This document shows positions 1 through 6,790 of a DNA stretch of 11,683 bases, piece after piece. The first letter of the stretch is position 1, and every line of letters starts with the position of its first letter. Made by a program: the position numbers and the translations under genes. Below the pieces are notes generated by a model, which did no database searches, had not been told where the DNA came from, and saw only the letters and a list, made by a program, of their open reading frames with translations. Source of the DNA: Nitrospinota bacterium (GTDB lineage Bacteria > Nitrospinota > Nitrospinia > Nitrospinales > VA-1); contig JADFGI010000059.1 of assembly GCA_022567815.1 (NCBI GenBank), positions 1-11,683 on the forward strand. The letters are read 5' to 3'.

Positions 1-718
1 ACAGGATTTCATTCTCCGTGTTCAAACCTCTATCCATGAGTCCGTTCAGAAAATCCTGGCACACTCTGTGATTCTCCGTGCTGGACTCTATGAACCCCAA
101 TACGATCTTTTTCCCTTCCAGCGTGATTCCCAGGGCGATGATGATCTGGTTATCCGCAAAGCTCTTGCCATCAATAAATATGGCAAGGATGTCATGGCCG
201 CTCAAATCACGCTCCAGACATTCCTTTAGCTTGCGGGCCGAAGCTTTGATGAATTTGCGGGACACACTGCTTTTCTTGATCCCAAACGTGGCGGGAACAT
301 CCTGCACCGCTTGCTCGTATTTGCGGGAACTGATTCCATTGATCACCCGACTGAATATTGTCTCGTCAATCTTCCGGGGATTTCGAAATTCACGATAAGA
401 GGTCAGGCACACTTCCTCTTCGTTCAACACATCCCGAACACGGGGAACCTTGAGCGACACCTTCTGGTCTCCCAGATAAACCGAACCGTCATTATAACCC
501 CATCTCTTAAACTGAGGCAGATCACGGGAATAACGGCCTCCGGCTATCTGAATCACCTCAGACTGAAGCTCGGCCTCAACCGCCGCCAAACCCAAGGGAA
601 TCAGCATCTGAATCAACTCAATACGGCTGGCTCCTCGCTCACGATTCAAAAACTCCTCATAAGCCAACAACCGCTCTTTCCTATTGCTTCTTTTTCCTTT
701 TTTCAGTACTTTTTGCAT
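1..718 (-). CDS. IS256-family (Mutator) transposase, N-terminal part
   Basis: Minus-strand reading from an ATG at 718 stays open for 239 codons to the window edge, so the C-terminal part is missing. The protein starts MQKVLKKGKR and contains IFIDGKSFADN (about residues 180-190), then IALGITLEGKKIVLGF (194-209) and ENHRVCQDFL. This is the layout of IS256/Mutator-type DDE transposases around the first catalytic aspartate, here D183. The second Asp and the Glu would lie beyond the edge. GGAGG at 730-726 sits seven bases before the ATG, which fixes the start; another ATG at 723 is in a frame that stops after six codons. No frameshift or stop is seen, so this part looks intact. The family catalyses copy-and-paste movement of its own insertion sequence through a circular intermediate. 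Family assignment is confident; activity cannot be judged. Confidence 0.9.
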   Translation of the reverse strand, partial: MQKVLKKGKRSNRKERLLAYEEFLNRERGASRIELIQMLIPLGLAAVEAELQSEVIQIAGGRYSRDLPQFKRWGYNDGSVYLGDQKVSLKVPRVRDVLNEEEVCLTSYREFRNPRKIDETIFSRVINGISSRKYEQAVQDVPATFGIKKSSVSRKFIKASARKLKECLERDLSGHDILAIFIDGKSFADNQIIIALGITLEGKKIVLGFIESSTENHRVCQDFLNGLMDRGLNTENEIL

Positions 719-812
719 GACATGGCCTCCTTACGTTTGATTTAGGTTTCTTAGCAAAACCATTAAAACGCAGGTGGGGTCATGTTGCAATTTCAACTGA
801 CTTTAGGACAGA
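1..812 (-). mobile_element. Insertion sequence of the IS256 family, one end only
   Basis: The transposase gene implies an insertion sequence whose 5' end lies between the ATG (718) and the repeat that begins near 821. IS256-family elements usually carry terminal inverted repeats of a few dozen bases soon upstream of the transposase. The stretch 769-811, read on the minus strand starting with TGTCCTAAAGTCAGTTG, is a reasonable candidate for that end. The other end is outside the window, so neither the inverted repeat nor a target duplication can be confirmed. The boundary at 812 is an inference. Confidence 0.4.
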
Positions 813-826
813 ATCGGCCCAAGCTT

Positions 827-917
827 CCTCCCCACGTAGTGGGGCGGGGCATGAAGTTAATGGATAAGGATATCACAAGCGTCAGCCCCTCTTTTCCTCC
901 CGCGTTGCGGGGCGAGG
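827..917. repeat. Composite hairpin repeat, copy A
   Basis: This intergenic element opens with a perfect hairpin, CCCCAC-GTA-GTGGGG (830-844). It continues with GGGGCATGAAG (846-856) and ATATCACAAG (870-879), and closes with the hairpin CCCGC-GTT-GCGGG (899-911). The two internal blocks recur exactly, in the same order and nearly the same spacing, at 3522-3532 and 3544-3553 (copy B), again followed by a CCCGC/GCGGG hairpin. This shows a dispersed repeat rather than chance palindromes. There is no open reading frame of note. It lies between the insertion sequence and the DUF2203 gene. Its role is unknown; it could be a REP-like or small MITE-like element. Confidence 0.7.
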
Positions 918-1057
918 AATAAAACCCAATTGTGGGATTAAAAATCAGGTATTGTGGGTGAGGCAGTTATTAAATATGATGATATCAATTTTGAATATCG
1001 GGTTATTGGTAATATATCAACTACCATCGTTTTCAGACCAGGGTCAGGAGCTTTTAT
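918..1057 (+). other. Leader region of the DUF2203 gene
   Basis: An AT-rich stretch between repeat copy A and the DUF2203 start. ATTGTGGG occurs twice (929-936 and 951-958), and an imperfect dyad with GATAT/ATATC arms lies near 980-1000. No convincing -35/-10 pair with normal spacing is visible, though the promoter for the next gene should be here. AGGAG at 1046-1050 is the ribosome binding site. Confidence 0.35.
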
Positions 1058-1441
1058 ATGGCGGAAAAAAAATTTTTCACTGTTGAGGAAGCAAACTCCA
1101 TCGTTCCTCAGCTTTTGAAGGAAGTCCCCCGAATACAGGGATTGACTTCCGACCTTCGGAATAAATATCCTGATGTTAAAAATGCCTGGGAAAAGCATAA
1201 ATATGATGGCGGCAGTGTCCAGGGGACACAGTATCTTGGCACCGCACTACAGCTCAACCGGATCATGAATGATTTGGAATCAAAAGGGTGCATCATAAAA
1301 GGAATCAAGGAAGGATTGGTGGATTTCCCAAGCCTTCGCGATGGGCGCGAAGTTTACCTGTGCTGGAAGGCCCCTGAAAAGGAAATTCAATTCTGGCACG
1401 AAATTGATTCAGGATTTGCGGGACGGCAACCTCTTGAATAA
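1058..1441 (+). CDS. DUF2203 family protein
   Basis: A complete 127-residue protein that I recognise as DUF2203, a small, apparently soluble family of unknown function. Its landmarks are the N-terminal FFTVEEANSIVPQL (residues 6-19), the central VDFPSLRDGREVYLCWK stretch (about 88-104), and the closing FWHEIDSGFAGRQPLE. The aromatic-His then GFAGRQPL ending is a hallmark of the family, and the length is normal. There is no signal peptide or membrane segment. The ATG has an AGGAG at 1046-1050 with a seven-base spacer, so the start is secure. The gene converges on the phosphatase gene, with about 120 bases between the two stop codons. No enzymatic role is established for the family and I assign none. 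Confidence 0.88.
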   Translation: MAEKKFFTVEEANSIVPQLLKEVPRIQGLTSDLRNKYPDVKNAWEKHKYDGGSVQGTQYLGTALQLNRIMNDLESKGCIIKGIKEGLVDFPSLRDGREVYLCWKAPEKEIQFWHEIDSGFAGRQPLE

Positions 1442-1442
1442 A

Positions 1443-1463
1443 CGCAGACCGCAGACCGCAGAC
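1443..1463 (+). repeat. Three tandem CGCAGAC heptamers
   Basis: CGCAGAC is repeated three times without change directly after the DUF2203 stop codon. A small CCGC-TCC-GCGG hairpin follows at 1465-1475. A related array of four heptamers lies in the opposite orientation at 6925-6952. The rest of the gap up to the phosphatase stop (1476-1564) shows no gene and no T-tract terminator on either strand. Confidence 0.6.
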
Positions 1464-1564
1464 CCCGCTCCGCGGTGGGCAAATTTGCTCATGAGTCCCG
1501 AAAAATGTCAGGATGAAAATTTCAGCGCTATTTACGATTCCATCAGCCAAAAACCCATCGACCG

Positions 1565-2365
1565 TTATATTTGGTCCAGCGGTACGCTGGTTTTAACTTC
1601 GGAATAAATTTTTCGTACTTGCCGGACTAATTGCGGGTTTCCCGAAATGGCAGTTTCTTCGCGAATGCTGGATCGATTGCCGGTAAAATTGGCGAATTTA
1701 CCCCCCGCTTCTTCGACCATGATTTTGCAAGGCGCATAATCCCAGATATAAGCCAGCGGGTCCACCATGACATCGACAACCCCTCTTGCCGCCATGAGAT
1801 GTCCAAAAGCATCCGGATAGGTTCTCATCATCCCGGCCTCCCTGTCCAGCCGATTGAACAGGCGGGCGCATTTTTTCTTACGGAAACAATAAAAGTCCGC
1901 AACGGCAACCAGGGCTTTCGAAAGATTTTTACAGGAGGAAACGTTTAATCGGGATTTGCCGCAATGAGCCCCCTGGCCTTTGACCGCCCAAGCGGTTTCT
2001 CCTAACGCCGGCAGGGAAATGACACCCATGACAGGCTCTCCATTCCGCAGAAGAGCGATCAGGGTTGCAAACAGGGGAAGTCCCCTGATGAAAGAACGGG
2101 TTCCGTCGATGGGGTCGATTGTCCAAACCCATTCAGCCGCGCTGTTTTCTTCGCCGAACTCTTCGCCGATGATGCCGTGGCTGGGGAAATCCCTGGCAAT
2201 TTTTGTACGAAGAATTTCTTCCGCATTTCTATCCGCGATGGTTACCGGGCTGAGGTCCGATTTCTTTTCCACAGAAAGATCCTTTTTGCGGAAAAATCGT
2301 AATATTTCGGCCTCAGCGGGTTTCAAATAAGATAATGCGCAATCCTTGGCTTTGATCAAATTCAT
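1565..2365 (-). CDS. Inositol-monophosphatase-family phosphatase, probably histidinol-phosphatase (HisN-like)
   Basis: A 266-residue protein with all signature elements of the Mg-dependent, Li-sensitive phosphatase superfamily. These are SPVTIAD (39-45), GEE (67-69), DPIDGTRSF (84-92) and WDYAPCKIMVEEAGG (208-222). E68, D84, D87 and D209 are the expected metal ligands. Arginine after DPIDGT and the PLFATLIALL segment resemble the HisN branch, which removes phosphate from histidinol phosphate in histidine synthesis, more than classical inositol or 3'-phosphoadenosine phosphatases. Substrate cannot be settled from this, and no other his gene is nearby. The protein is soluble and of normal length. 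The ATG lacks a clear Shine-Dalgarno sequence. The last eight codons (TSVPLDQI) and the stop overlap a dispersed palindromic repeat, so the natural C-terminus may have been altered. The gene is divergent from the SUMF1-like gene. Confidence 0.87.
   Translation of the reverse strand: MNLIKAKDCALSYLKPAEAEILRFFRKKDLSVEKKSDLSPVTIADRNAEEILRTKIARDFPSHGIIGEEFGEENSAAEWVWTIDPIDGTRSFIRGLPLFATLIALLRNGEPVMGVISLPALGETAWAVKGQGAHCGKSRLNVSSCKNLSKALVAVADFYCFRKKKCARLFNRLDREAGMMRTYPDAFGHLMAARGVVDVMVDPLAYIWDYAPCKIMVEEAGGKFANFTGNRSSIREETAISGNPQLVRQVRKIYSEVKTSVPLDQI
1567..1592 (-). repeat. CCAGCG-type palindromic repeat, copy 1
   Basis: Read on the minus strand this is AACCAGCG-TAC-CGCTGG followed by ACCAAATAT, a perfect six-base-pair stem with a triloop and an AT-rich tail. 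It matches copy 2 at 3449-3475 except for one loop base and the tail end. It overlaps the 3' end of the phosphatase gene and encodes its last eight residues; its final A is the last base of the TAA stop at 1565-1567, read in the minus direction. Confidence 0.75.
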
Positions 2366-2477
2366 AAAATTTTAAGGCCATCTCGAAAAATTCAATGTTT
2401 GCTGATATTTCAGGATCATCCCCTGGGAGGGTCACTGTTTTCAATTGATTGCAAGGGCAACGGGTAATCTCTTTTTG

Positions 2478-2506
2478 TTTGCTTTAAAGATGGTTTAAAC
2501 TATAAT
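2478..2506 (+). promoter_or_regulatory. Candidate sigma-70-type promoter for the SUMF1-like gene
   Basis: TATAAT at 2501-2506 is a perfect -10 hexamer about 48 bases before the ATG. With 17-base spacing the -35 would be TTTGCT (2478-2483), which is weak; TTGTTT at 2475-2480 is closer to consensus but gives a 20-base spacer. The divergent gap (2366-2553) must also hold the phosphatase promoter, which I cannot identify. Confidence 0.4.
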
Positions 2507-2553
2507 CAAATTTTTTTTCCAACAAACATTTATTCTCCACGAATTGATTCGAT

Positions 2554-3450
2554 ATGAAAGATAAAAACCTGATGATAGGCATTATTTTTTGCTTTGCCAT
2601 AACCGTTTTGTTTTTGCTTGTTATTATCCTGGAAATTAAGAATTCCATCGATCACGATCAGGAAGTGCAGAAAATGACGGTTAAAATTAAAAAAGTGGAA
2701 ATTGTGGATAACCGCGACTTCAGTATTTTCGAGACCATTATAGGCGATGATGGCCGGGAGATGGTCCTGATTCCTGAAGGAGTATTTACCAGAGGGTCTT
2801 CTTCTGGCGGGTTCGATGAGAAACCTGAGCAGGAAATCTACCTCAACGCCTTTTATGCCGATAAATACGAAGTATCCGTTGAGTCCTACAAAAAATTCAG
2901 GCGAGCCGCTAATTATGTGGAACCATCGGTGCCTTTTTTTCAAGGGGACCACGCGCTTTTACATAAACCCAAAAACCCCGTTGTCGGGGTTTCATGGCTC
3001 GATGCGGTGAATTTCTGCAAATGGGCCGGTAAACGTCTTTTGACTGAAGCGGAATGGGAAAAAGCGGCACGCGGAACCCACGGCCTGATTTACCCCTGGG
3101 GGAATAAAGTGCTGGATAAAAGGGCCAATTTGGCTGGCAAGGCGGATGGTTATGAATTCATGGCCCCGGTCGGAAGTTTCCCTACGGGTCGCAGTGTATA
3201 TGGCGTTTATGATATGGCCGGAAACGCGTCCGAATGGGTGGACGACTGGTATGACCAGTTTTATTATCAAACCGCACCCATGATGAATCCCACGGGAGCG
3301 GAAAATAAAAAAAATCGGGTTTTCCGGGGCGGTTCCTGGGATTCCCGGAAGGTAGATATCCGCACTCCCAAACGGTATGCCGCGTCGCCGGGCCGGAAGG
3401 ACGCTGTCGTTGGGTTTCGTTGTGGCCGTTCTAAAACGGTAAGCCGGTAA
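2554..3450 (+). CDS. Membrane-anchored SUMF1/formylglycine-generating-enzyme-fold protein
   Basis: A 298-residue protein. Residues 7-27 form one hydrophobic segment with a short charged N-terminus, so the rest should face the periplasm. Residues 67-292 are an FGE-sulfatase (SUMF1) domain: MVLIPEGVFTRG (70-81), VVGVSWLDAVNFCKW (143-157), RLLTEAEWEKAARG (161-174), YPWG (180-183), YDMAGNASEWVDDWY (219-233), FRGGSWDS (257-264) and the closing GFRC (287-290). Canonical FGE converts a sulfatase cysteine to formylglycine with two cysteines shortly before the GFRC end; here that stretch (about 265-280) has none. It is therefore unlikely to be an active formylglycine-generating enzyme and may be a binding or scaffold version of the fold. 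No sulfatase gene is in the window. The ATG has no strong Shine-Dalgarno sequence. The stop codon abuts a palindromic repeat. Confidence 0.85.
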   Translation: MKDKNLMIGIIFCFAITVLFLLVIILEIKNSIDHDQEVQKMTVKIKKVEIVDNRDFSIFETIIGDDGREMVLIPEGVFTRGSSSGGFDEKPEQEIYLNAFYADKYEVSVESYKKFRRAANYVEPSVPFFQGDHALLHKPKNPVVGVSWLDAVNFCKWAGKRLLTEAEWEKAARGTHGLIYPWGNKVLDKRANLAGKADGYEFMAPVGSFPTGRSVYGVYDMAGNASEWVDDWYDQFYYQTAPMMNPTGAENKKNRVFRGGSWDSRKVDIRTPKRYAASPGRKDAVVGFRCGRSKTVSR

Positions 3451-3477
3451 CCAGCGTTCCGCTGGACCAAATATTCA
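3448..3477 (+). repeat. CCAGCG-type palindromic repeat, copy 2
   Basis: TAACCAGCG-TTC-CGCTGG followed by ACCAAATATTCA. The six-pair stem is perfect (3451-3456 with 3460-3465). Its first three bases are the stop codon of the SUMF1-like gene. It is 22 of 27 identical to the first tandem copy in 6791-6820 and nearly identical to the inverted copy at 1567-1592. No T-tract follows, so it is not a classical terminator, though it could stabilise an mRNA 3' end. Confidence 0.75.
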
Positions 3478-3514
3478 CATACGATGGATTTATAGATGAT
3501 GGAATCCTGTATTA

Positions 3515-3600
3515 CCCCTCCGGGGCATGAAGGCAAAGGTTAAATATCACAAGTGCTGAATATTGTCTTGGCATTCTCCTACCCGCGTAGCGGGTCCTGA
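3515..3600. repeat. Composite hairpin repeat, copy B
   Basis: The element opens with the hairpin CCCC-TCC-GGGG (3515-3525). It carries GGGGCATGAAG (3522-3532) and ATATCACAAG (3544-3553), both identical to copy A, and ends with ACCCGC-GTA-GCGGGT (3581-3595) followed by CCTGA. It lies just upstream of the large membrane-protein gene. A relative of its end segment (3572-3600) is found in frame at 4377-4405 inside that gene, 21 of 29 bases identical without gaps. Confidence 0.7.
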
Positions 3601-3637
3601 TAGAAAAATATCGAATTATTAGGGATCCCTTGAAAAA

Positions 3638-6600
3638 TTGTCCTCCTTGAACCCCATTTCCAGAACTTGGGTTTTCCTCTTTTTTTTCATATCCGGCGCT
3701 ACCGGCCTGATTTACGAAGTGGTTTGGACCCGATTGTTGACCCTGGTCATGGGCAACACGCATTACTCCATCGCCACGGTGCTCACCGCTTTCATGGGCG
3801 GGCTTGCACTGGGAAGCTACGCTGGCGGCAAAGTCATTGACCGGTTTTTCAATCCGCTGGCCCTCTACGCTCTGCTTGAAGGGGCCATTGGAATTTACTG
3901 CCTGGCCATACCAAGTTTCATCGACTGGGCGTTCCCCCTTTTCAAATCCATTTACCTCAATTCAGAGTTTTCCTATACAGCGGCCAGTTTTTACCGTTTT
4001 CTGATTTGCGGGTCCATTCTGCTCATCCCCACCACTTTCATGGGGGCGACGCTTCCCATACTCAGTAAATTTGTTTCCAGCGAACCGGGACAAATAGGAC
4101 GGGATGTGGGGACTCTTTACGGCATAAACACCTTTGGGGCGGTATTTGGAGCCGCCACCAGCGCCTATGTTTTTATGCGGCTATTAGGATTGTCCGCCAC
4201 CATTCAACTTGCGGCAGGGTTCAATATTGGTATTGCCGTCATCATTTTTCTGCTTTTCCGTCCCGGTTGGAGCCGACCGGCCCAAGGCCGGAGTGAACAT
4301 GCGGACAACGCTACGCGGTCCGCCGGAAGAGGTGTTATAAATGCAAAAACTGCTGATAGCAGTCAAGGCAGTGACCCATTCCCCACCCCCGGAAGGGGGT
4401 CCTGGTCGATGTCGTGGAAGGAACGATTCATTCTTCTTGCCTTTGGAGTCTCCGGTTTTTGCGCCCTGGTGTATCAGCTCACCTGGAACCGTATCTTGTC
4501 TCTGTTGTTGGGATCGTCGGTATATGCCTTCAGCCTGATCCTGTCGATTTTTATTCTGGGGCTGGCATTGGGAACCGTTTGCTTTGCCCGCTGGGTCACC
4601 CGCATGAGGGATTTGCTCAAGGTTTTTGGCCTTCTGCAGATCGGAATTGGATGTTCCGCACTGGCGGCCCTGCCTTTTTTTGGGGAAATTCCCTTTGTGA
4701 ATCGATGGGTTTACCAGAACTGGGATATCGATTTTGCGACGGCTCAATTGTCTAATCTTTTGATTGTTTTTTCCTTATTGTTTCTCCCTACCTTTTTCAT
4801 GGGAGCCCAGTTTCCGGTAGTGGTGAAACTTGTGACACGCGGGCTGTCGAACCTGGGGCGTGATGTCGGCAGGGTTTATGCCTGCAATACCGTGGGCACC
4901 ATTTTCGGTTCCTTTCTGGGCGGATTTTTCATGATTCCAGTCCTGGGGATTCAAAACTCGATTTTCATGGCGGTTTTTATCAATATTATTCTTGCATTGG
5001 GATTACTTTCTTTATCTGAAAGTTTAAAGGCTCCCATGAAATTATATGGACTGCCGTTGATCTTTTTAGCTTGTCTTTGGGGCGGATACTCCATGAATGC
5101 CTGGGATAAGGCCGTCATTTCCAGCGGTTCTTTCATGCCCTACCGGATCGAGGATTTACGGGAAGCAGAAGCCAGGACCAACAAGATTTTGTTCTACAGG
5201 GAAGGAACGCATACCACCGTGACCACGGAGCTTGCGGTGTCCGGAAATATCTTTTTGCGCGTTAACGGAAAAACCGACGCCTCTCTGGCTTTGGACATGC
5301 GCACTCAACTGCTCTCTGGTTATCTCCCCATGTTTTTTCAGAAGGACCCGCAATCGGTTCTGGTTATAGGGCAGGGGAGCGGCATCACGCTGGGAGCGGT
5401 CGAACAATTTCCAGCCGTTAAAGATATCGACCTAGTCGAAATTTCTTCCACAGTCATTGAGGGTTCGCGGTTTTTTGGTCCTTTCAATCATCAGGCGTTG
5501 GACGATGAACGCTTGACCACCATCCTGGAAGACGGGCGCAATCATGTAGCCTTGAGCAATAAGAAATATGACGTCATCATCTCCGAGCCCTCCAACCCCT
5601 GGATATCAGGAGTGGGCGCCTTGTTCACACTGGAATTTTTCCAATTGCTCAGGAATCGATTGACAGAGCAGGGAGTGGCCTGCATTTGGGTGCACACCAA
5701 TATGTCGCCGGAAAGTTTCAAATCGATTACCCGTTCCTTTTCGATGGTTTTTCCGCACGTGACCATGTGGGAATCTATCGTGGGAGACGATTATCTGTTG
5801 ATCGGGTCTCCCAAAGAGTATGGACTGCCGTATGAAAGGGTGGAAAACTTTTTAAAGAAAGATTCCATCGGGCAGGATCTCAAACGCATCGGTATCCACA
5901 GCGTGCGGGATCTATTTAGTTTGATGATAATGAGCCGAGACCAGATACTTCGATTCAGCGGGGATGCGACCCTTCATACCGATGATAACTCCCTGCTTGA
6001 ATTCAATGCTCCAAAGTATATTTATAAAGATGGCCGTGACGTTCTGGTGCGGCAATTGACTCCCTATATTCAGGTGGACCCTGCGTTCGTAAAAATAAAC
6101 GCCACGTCTGCCGACGTGCGGTCCAGAATCCTTGCAACGTTTTCCTCCGTAGAACGGTCGGAAAGTCAGGTGGCTGAAATCAAACGTCATGCGCGGATCG
6201 ACCAGCTTTTGGATCAGGCCATGGAAGCGTTTAATTCCGGCGATTATTTGAGAGCCCTGGGTTATTACGGAGAAATTCTGAAACTGGACCCGGAACACGT
6301 GATGACCTATTTGAATCAGGGAAATGTGCTAAACGCTCTCAAACGTTATGAGGAAGCGGAAACAGCTTACAGGAAGACCCTGGCTCTGAATCCCTATTAT
6401 GTATTTGGATCGGTGGCCCTTGCCAAGCTGTATTTGTCCACGAGAAAGCCCGCGCAAGCGGTGGAGGTTTTGGGGAATGTCCTTGAATGGTACGGGGGGG
6501 ATAGCGAGGTCAGAGTTTATCTGGGATTGGCCTATGGATTTCAGAAAAAAAATCAGCTTGCCGTTAAAGAATTTAAAAAGGCTTTGAAATTAGATTCCGG

Positions 6601-6757
6601 TTACGCTCCAGCGCATTATTACCTGGGAATCCAGTATCAGAAAATCGATCCTGCAAAATCCAAAAAACATTTGCGTGCGTATCTTTCTCATTCCGATAAA
6701 AGAGGTGTTAACCAGAAGATGAATGCCAAGGCAAAAAAAATTTTAAAGAAACTTTGA
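3638..6757 (+). CDS. Duplicated membrane module fused to a spermidine-synthase-like domain and a TPR tail
   Basis: 1039 residues. Residues about 11-207 are a six-helix membrane half; 208-260 a hydrophilic linker; 263-490 a second membrane half resembling the first (ATGLIYEVVWTRLL versus FCALVYQLTWNRIL; IPTTFMGATLP versus LPTFFMGAQFP; GRDVGTLYGINTFG versus GRDVGRVYACNTVG). Residues about 500-750 are a spermidine-synthase-like Rossmann domain with GQGSG (578-582), LVEIS (599-603), EDGRNHV (631-637) and YDVIISEPSNPW (644-655). In true aminopropyltransferases an aspartate sits where E650 is here, as is usual in 'fused MFS/spermidine synthase' proteins, so spermidine synthesis should not be assumed. 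Residues about 854-1030 hold TPR repeats such as LKLDPEHVMTYLNQGNVLNA. The start is TTG at 3638: an in-frame stop lies at 3620-3622 and the first ATG (3749) would delete helix 1. The Shine-Dalgarno is poor (AGGGA, 12-base spacer). It probably sits in the inner membrane; substrate unknown. Confidence 0.87.
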   Translation: MSSLNPISRTWVFLFFFISGATGLIYEVVWTRLLTLVMGNTHYSIATVLTAFMGGLALGSYAGGKVIDRFFNPLALYALLEGAIGIYCLAIPSFIDWAFPLFKSIYLNSEFSYTAASFYRFLICGSILLIPTTFMGATLPILSKFVSSEPGQIGRDVGTLYGINTFGAVFGAATSAYVFMRLLGLSATIQLAAGFNIGIAVIIFLLFRPGWSRPAQGRSEHADNATRSAGRGVINAKTADSSQGSDPFPTPGRGSWSMSWKERFILLAFGVSGFCALVYQLTWNRILSLLLGSSVYAFSLILSIFILGLALGTVCFARWVTRMRDLLKVFGLLQIGIGCSALAALPFFGEIPFVNRWVYQNWDIDFATAQLSNLLIVFSLLFLPTFFMGAQFPVVVKLVTRGLSNLGRDVGRVYACNTVGTIFGSFLGGFFMIPVLGIQNSIFMAVFINIILALGLLSLSESLKAPMKLYGLPLIFLACLWGGYSMNAWDKAVISSGSFMPYRIEDLREAEARTNKILFYREGTHTTVTTELAVSGNIFLRVNGKTDASLALDMRTQLLSGYLPMFFQKDPQSVLVIGQGSGITLGAVEQFPAVKDIDLVEISSTVIEGSRFFGPFNHQALDDERLTTILEDGRNHVALSNKKYDVIISEPSNPWISGVGALFTLEFFQLLRNRLTEQGVACIWVHTNMSPESFKSITRSFSMVFPHVTMWESIVGDDYLLIGSPKEYGLPYERVENFLKKDSIGQDLKRIGIHSVRDLFSLMIMSRDQILRFSGDATLHTDDNSLLEFNAPKYIYKDGRDVLVRQLTPYIQVDPAFVKINATSADVRSRILATFSSVERSESQVAEIKRHARIDQLLDQAMEAFNSGDYLRALGYYGEILKLDPEHVMTYLNQGNVLNALKRYEEAETAYRKTLALNPYYVFGSVALAKLYLSTRKPAQAVEVLGNVLEWYGGDSEVRVYLGLAYGFQKKNQLAVKEFKKALKLDSGYAPAHYYLGIQYQKIDPAKSKKHLRAYLSHSDKRGVNQKMNAKAKKILKKL
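4277..4405. repeat. Cluster of palindromes in frame within the linker of the large membrane protein
   Basis: Four inverted repeats lie in 130 bases that encode the linker (residues about 214-256): CCGGCC-CAA-GGCCGG (4277-4291); GCGGAC/GTCCGC arms enclosing CGC-TAC-GCG (4301-4323); ACTGCT-GAT-AGCAGT (4349-4363); and ACCCCC-GGAA-GGGGGT (4385-4400). The second contains CGCTACGCGG, the exact reverse complement of CCGCGTAGCG in repeat copy B (3583-3592). The fourth lies in a 29-base stretch (4377-4405) that matches 3572-3600 at 21 positions, including GGGTCCTG. The reading frame stays open throughout. Confidence 0.65.
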
Positions 6758-6790
6758 TCCCATAAATTTATAACGCTATACTCCCTCCTT

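Noticed and set aside
311..745. Open frame of 144 codons on the plus strand
   Set aside because: It is antisense to the IS256-family transposase, which has clear family motifs and a good Shine-Dalgarno sequence on the minus strand.
1341..1607. Open frame of 88 codons spanning the gap between the DUF2203 and phosphatase genes
   Set aside because: It begins inside DUF2203 in another frame and passes through the heptamer array and the palindromic repeat; no family resemblance.
2554..3450. Annotation as an active formylglycine-generating enzyme
   Set aside because: The cysteine pair needed for that chemistry is absent from the expected segment.
4385..4400. GC-rich hairpin as a transcription terminator inside the large gene
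   Set aside because: It lacks a T-tract and sits in a frame that stays open across it, with continuous family similarity on both sides.
4184..4747. Open frame of 187 codons on the minus strand
   Set aside because: It lies wholly inside the large membrane-protein gene, shows no recognisable domain, is rich in Gln, Arg and Pro as antisense frames are, and has no ribosome binding site that I trust.
3638..6757. Annotation as a true spermidine synthase
   Set aside because: The motif region reads SEPSNPW with Glu in place of the aminopropyltransferase Asp, and the protein is a polytopic fusion, so the name would overstate the evidence.
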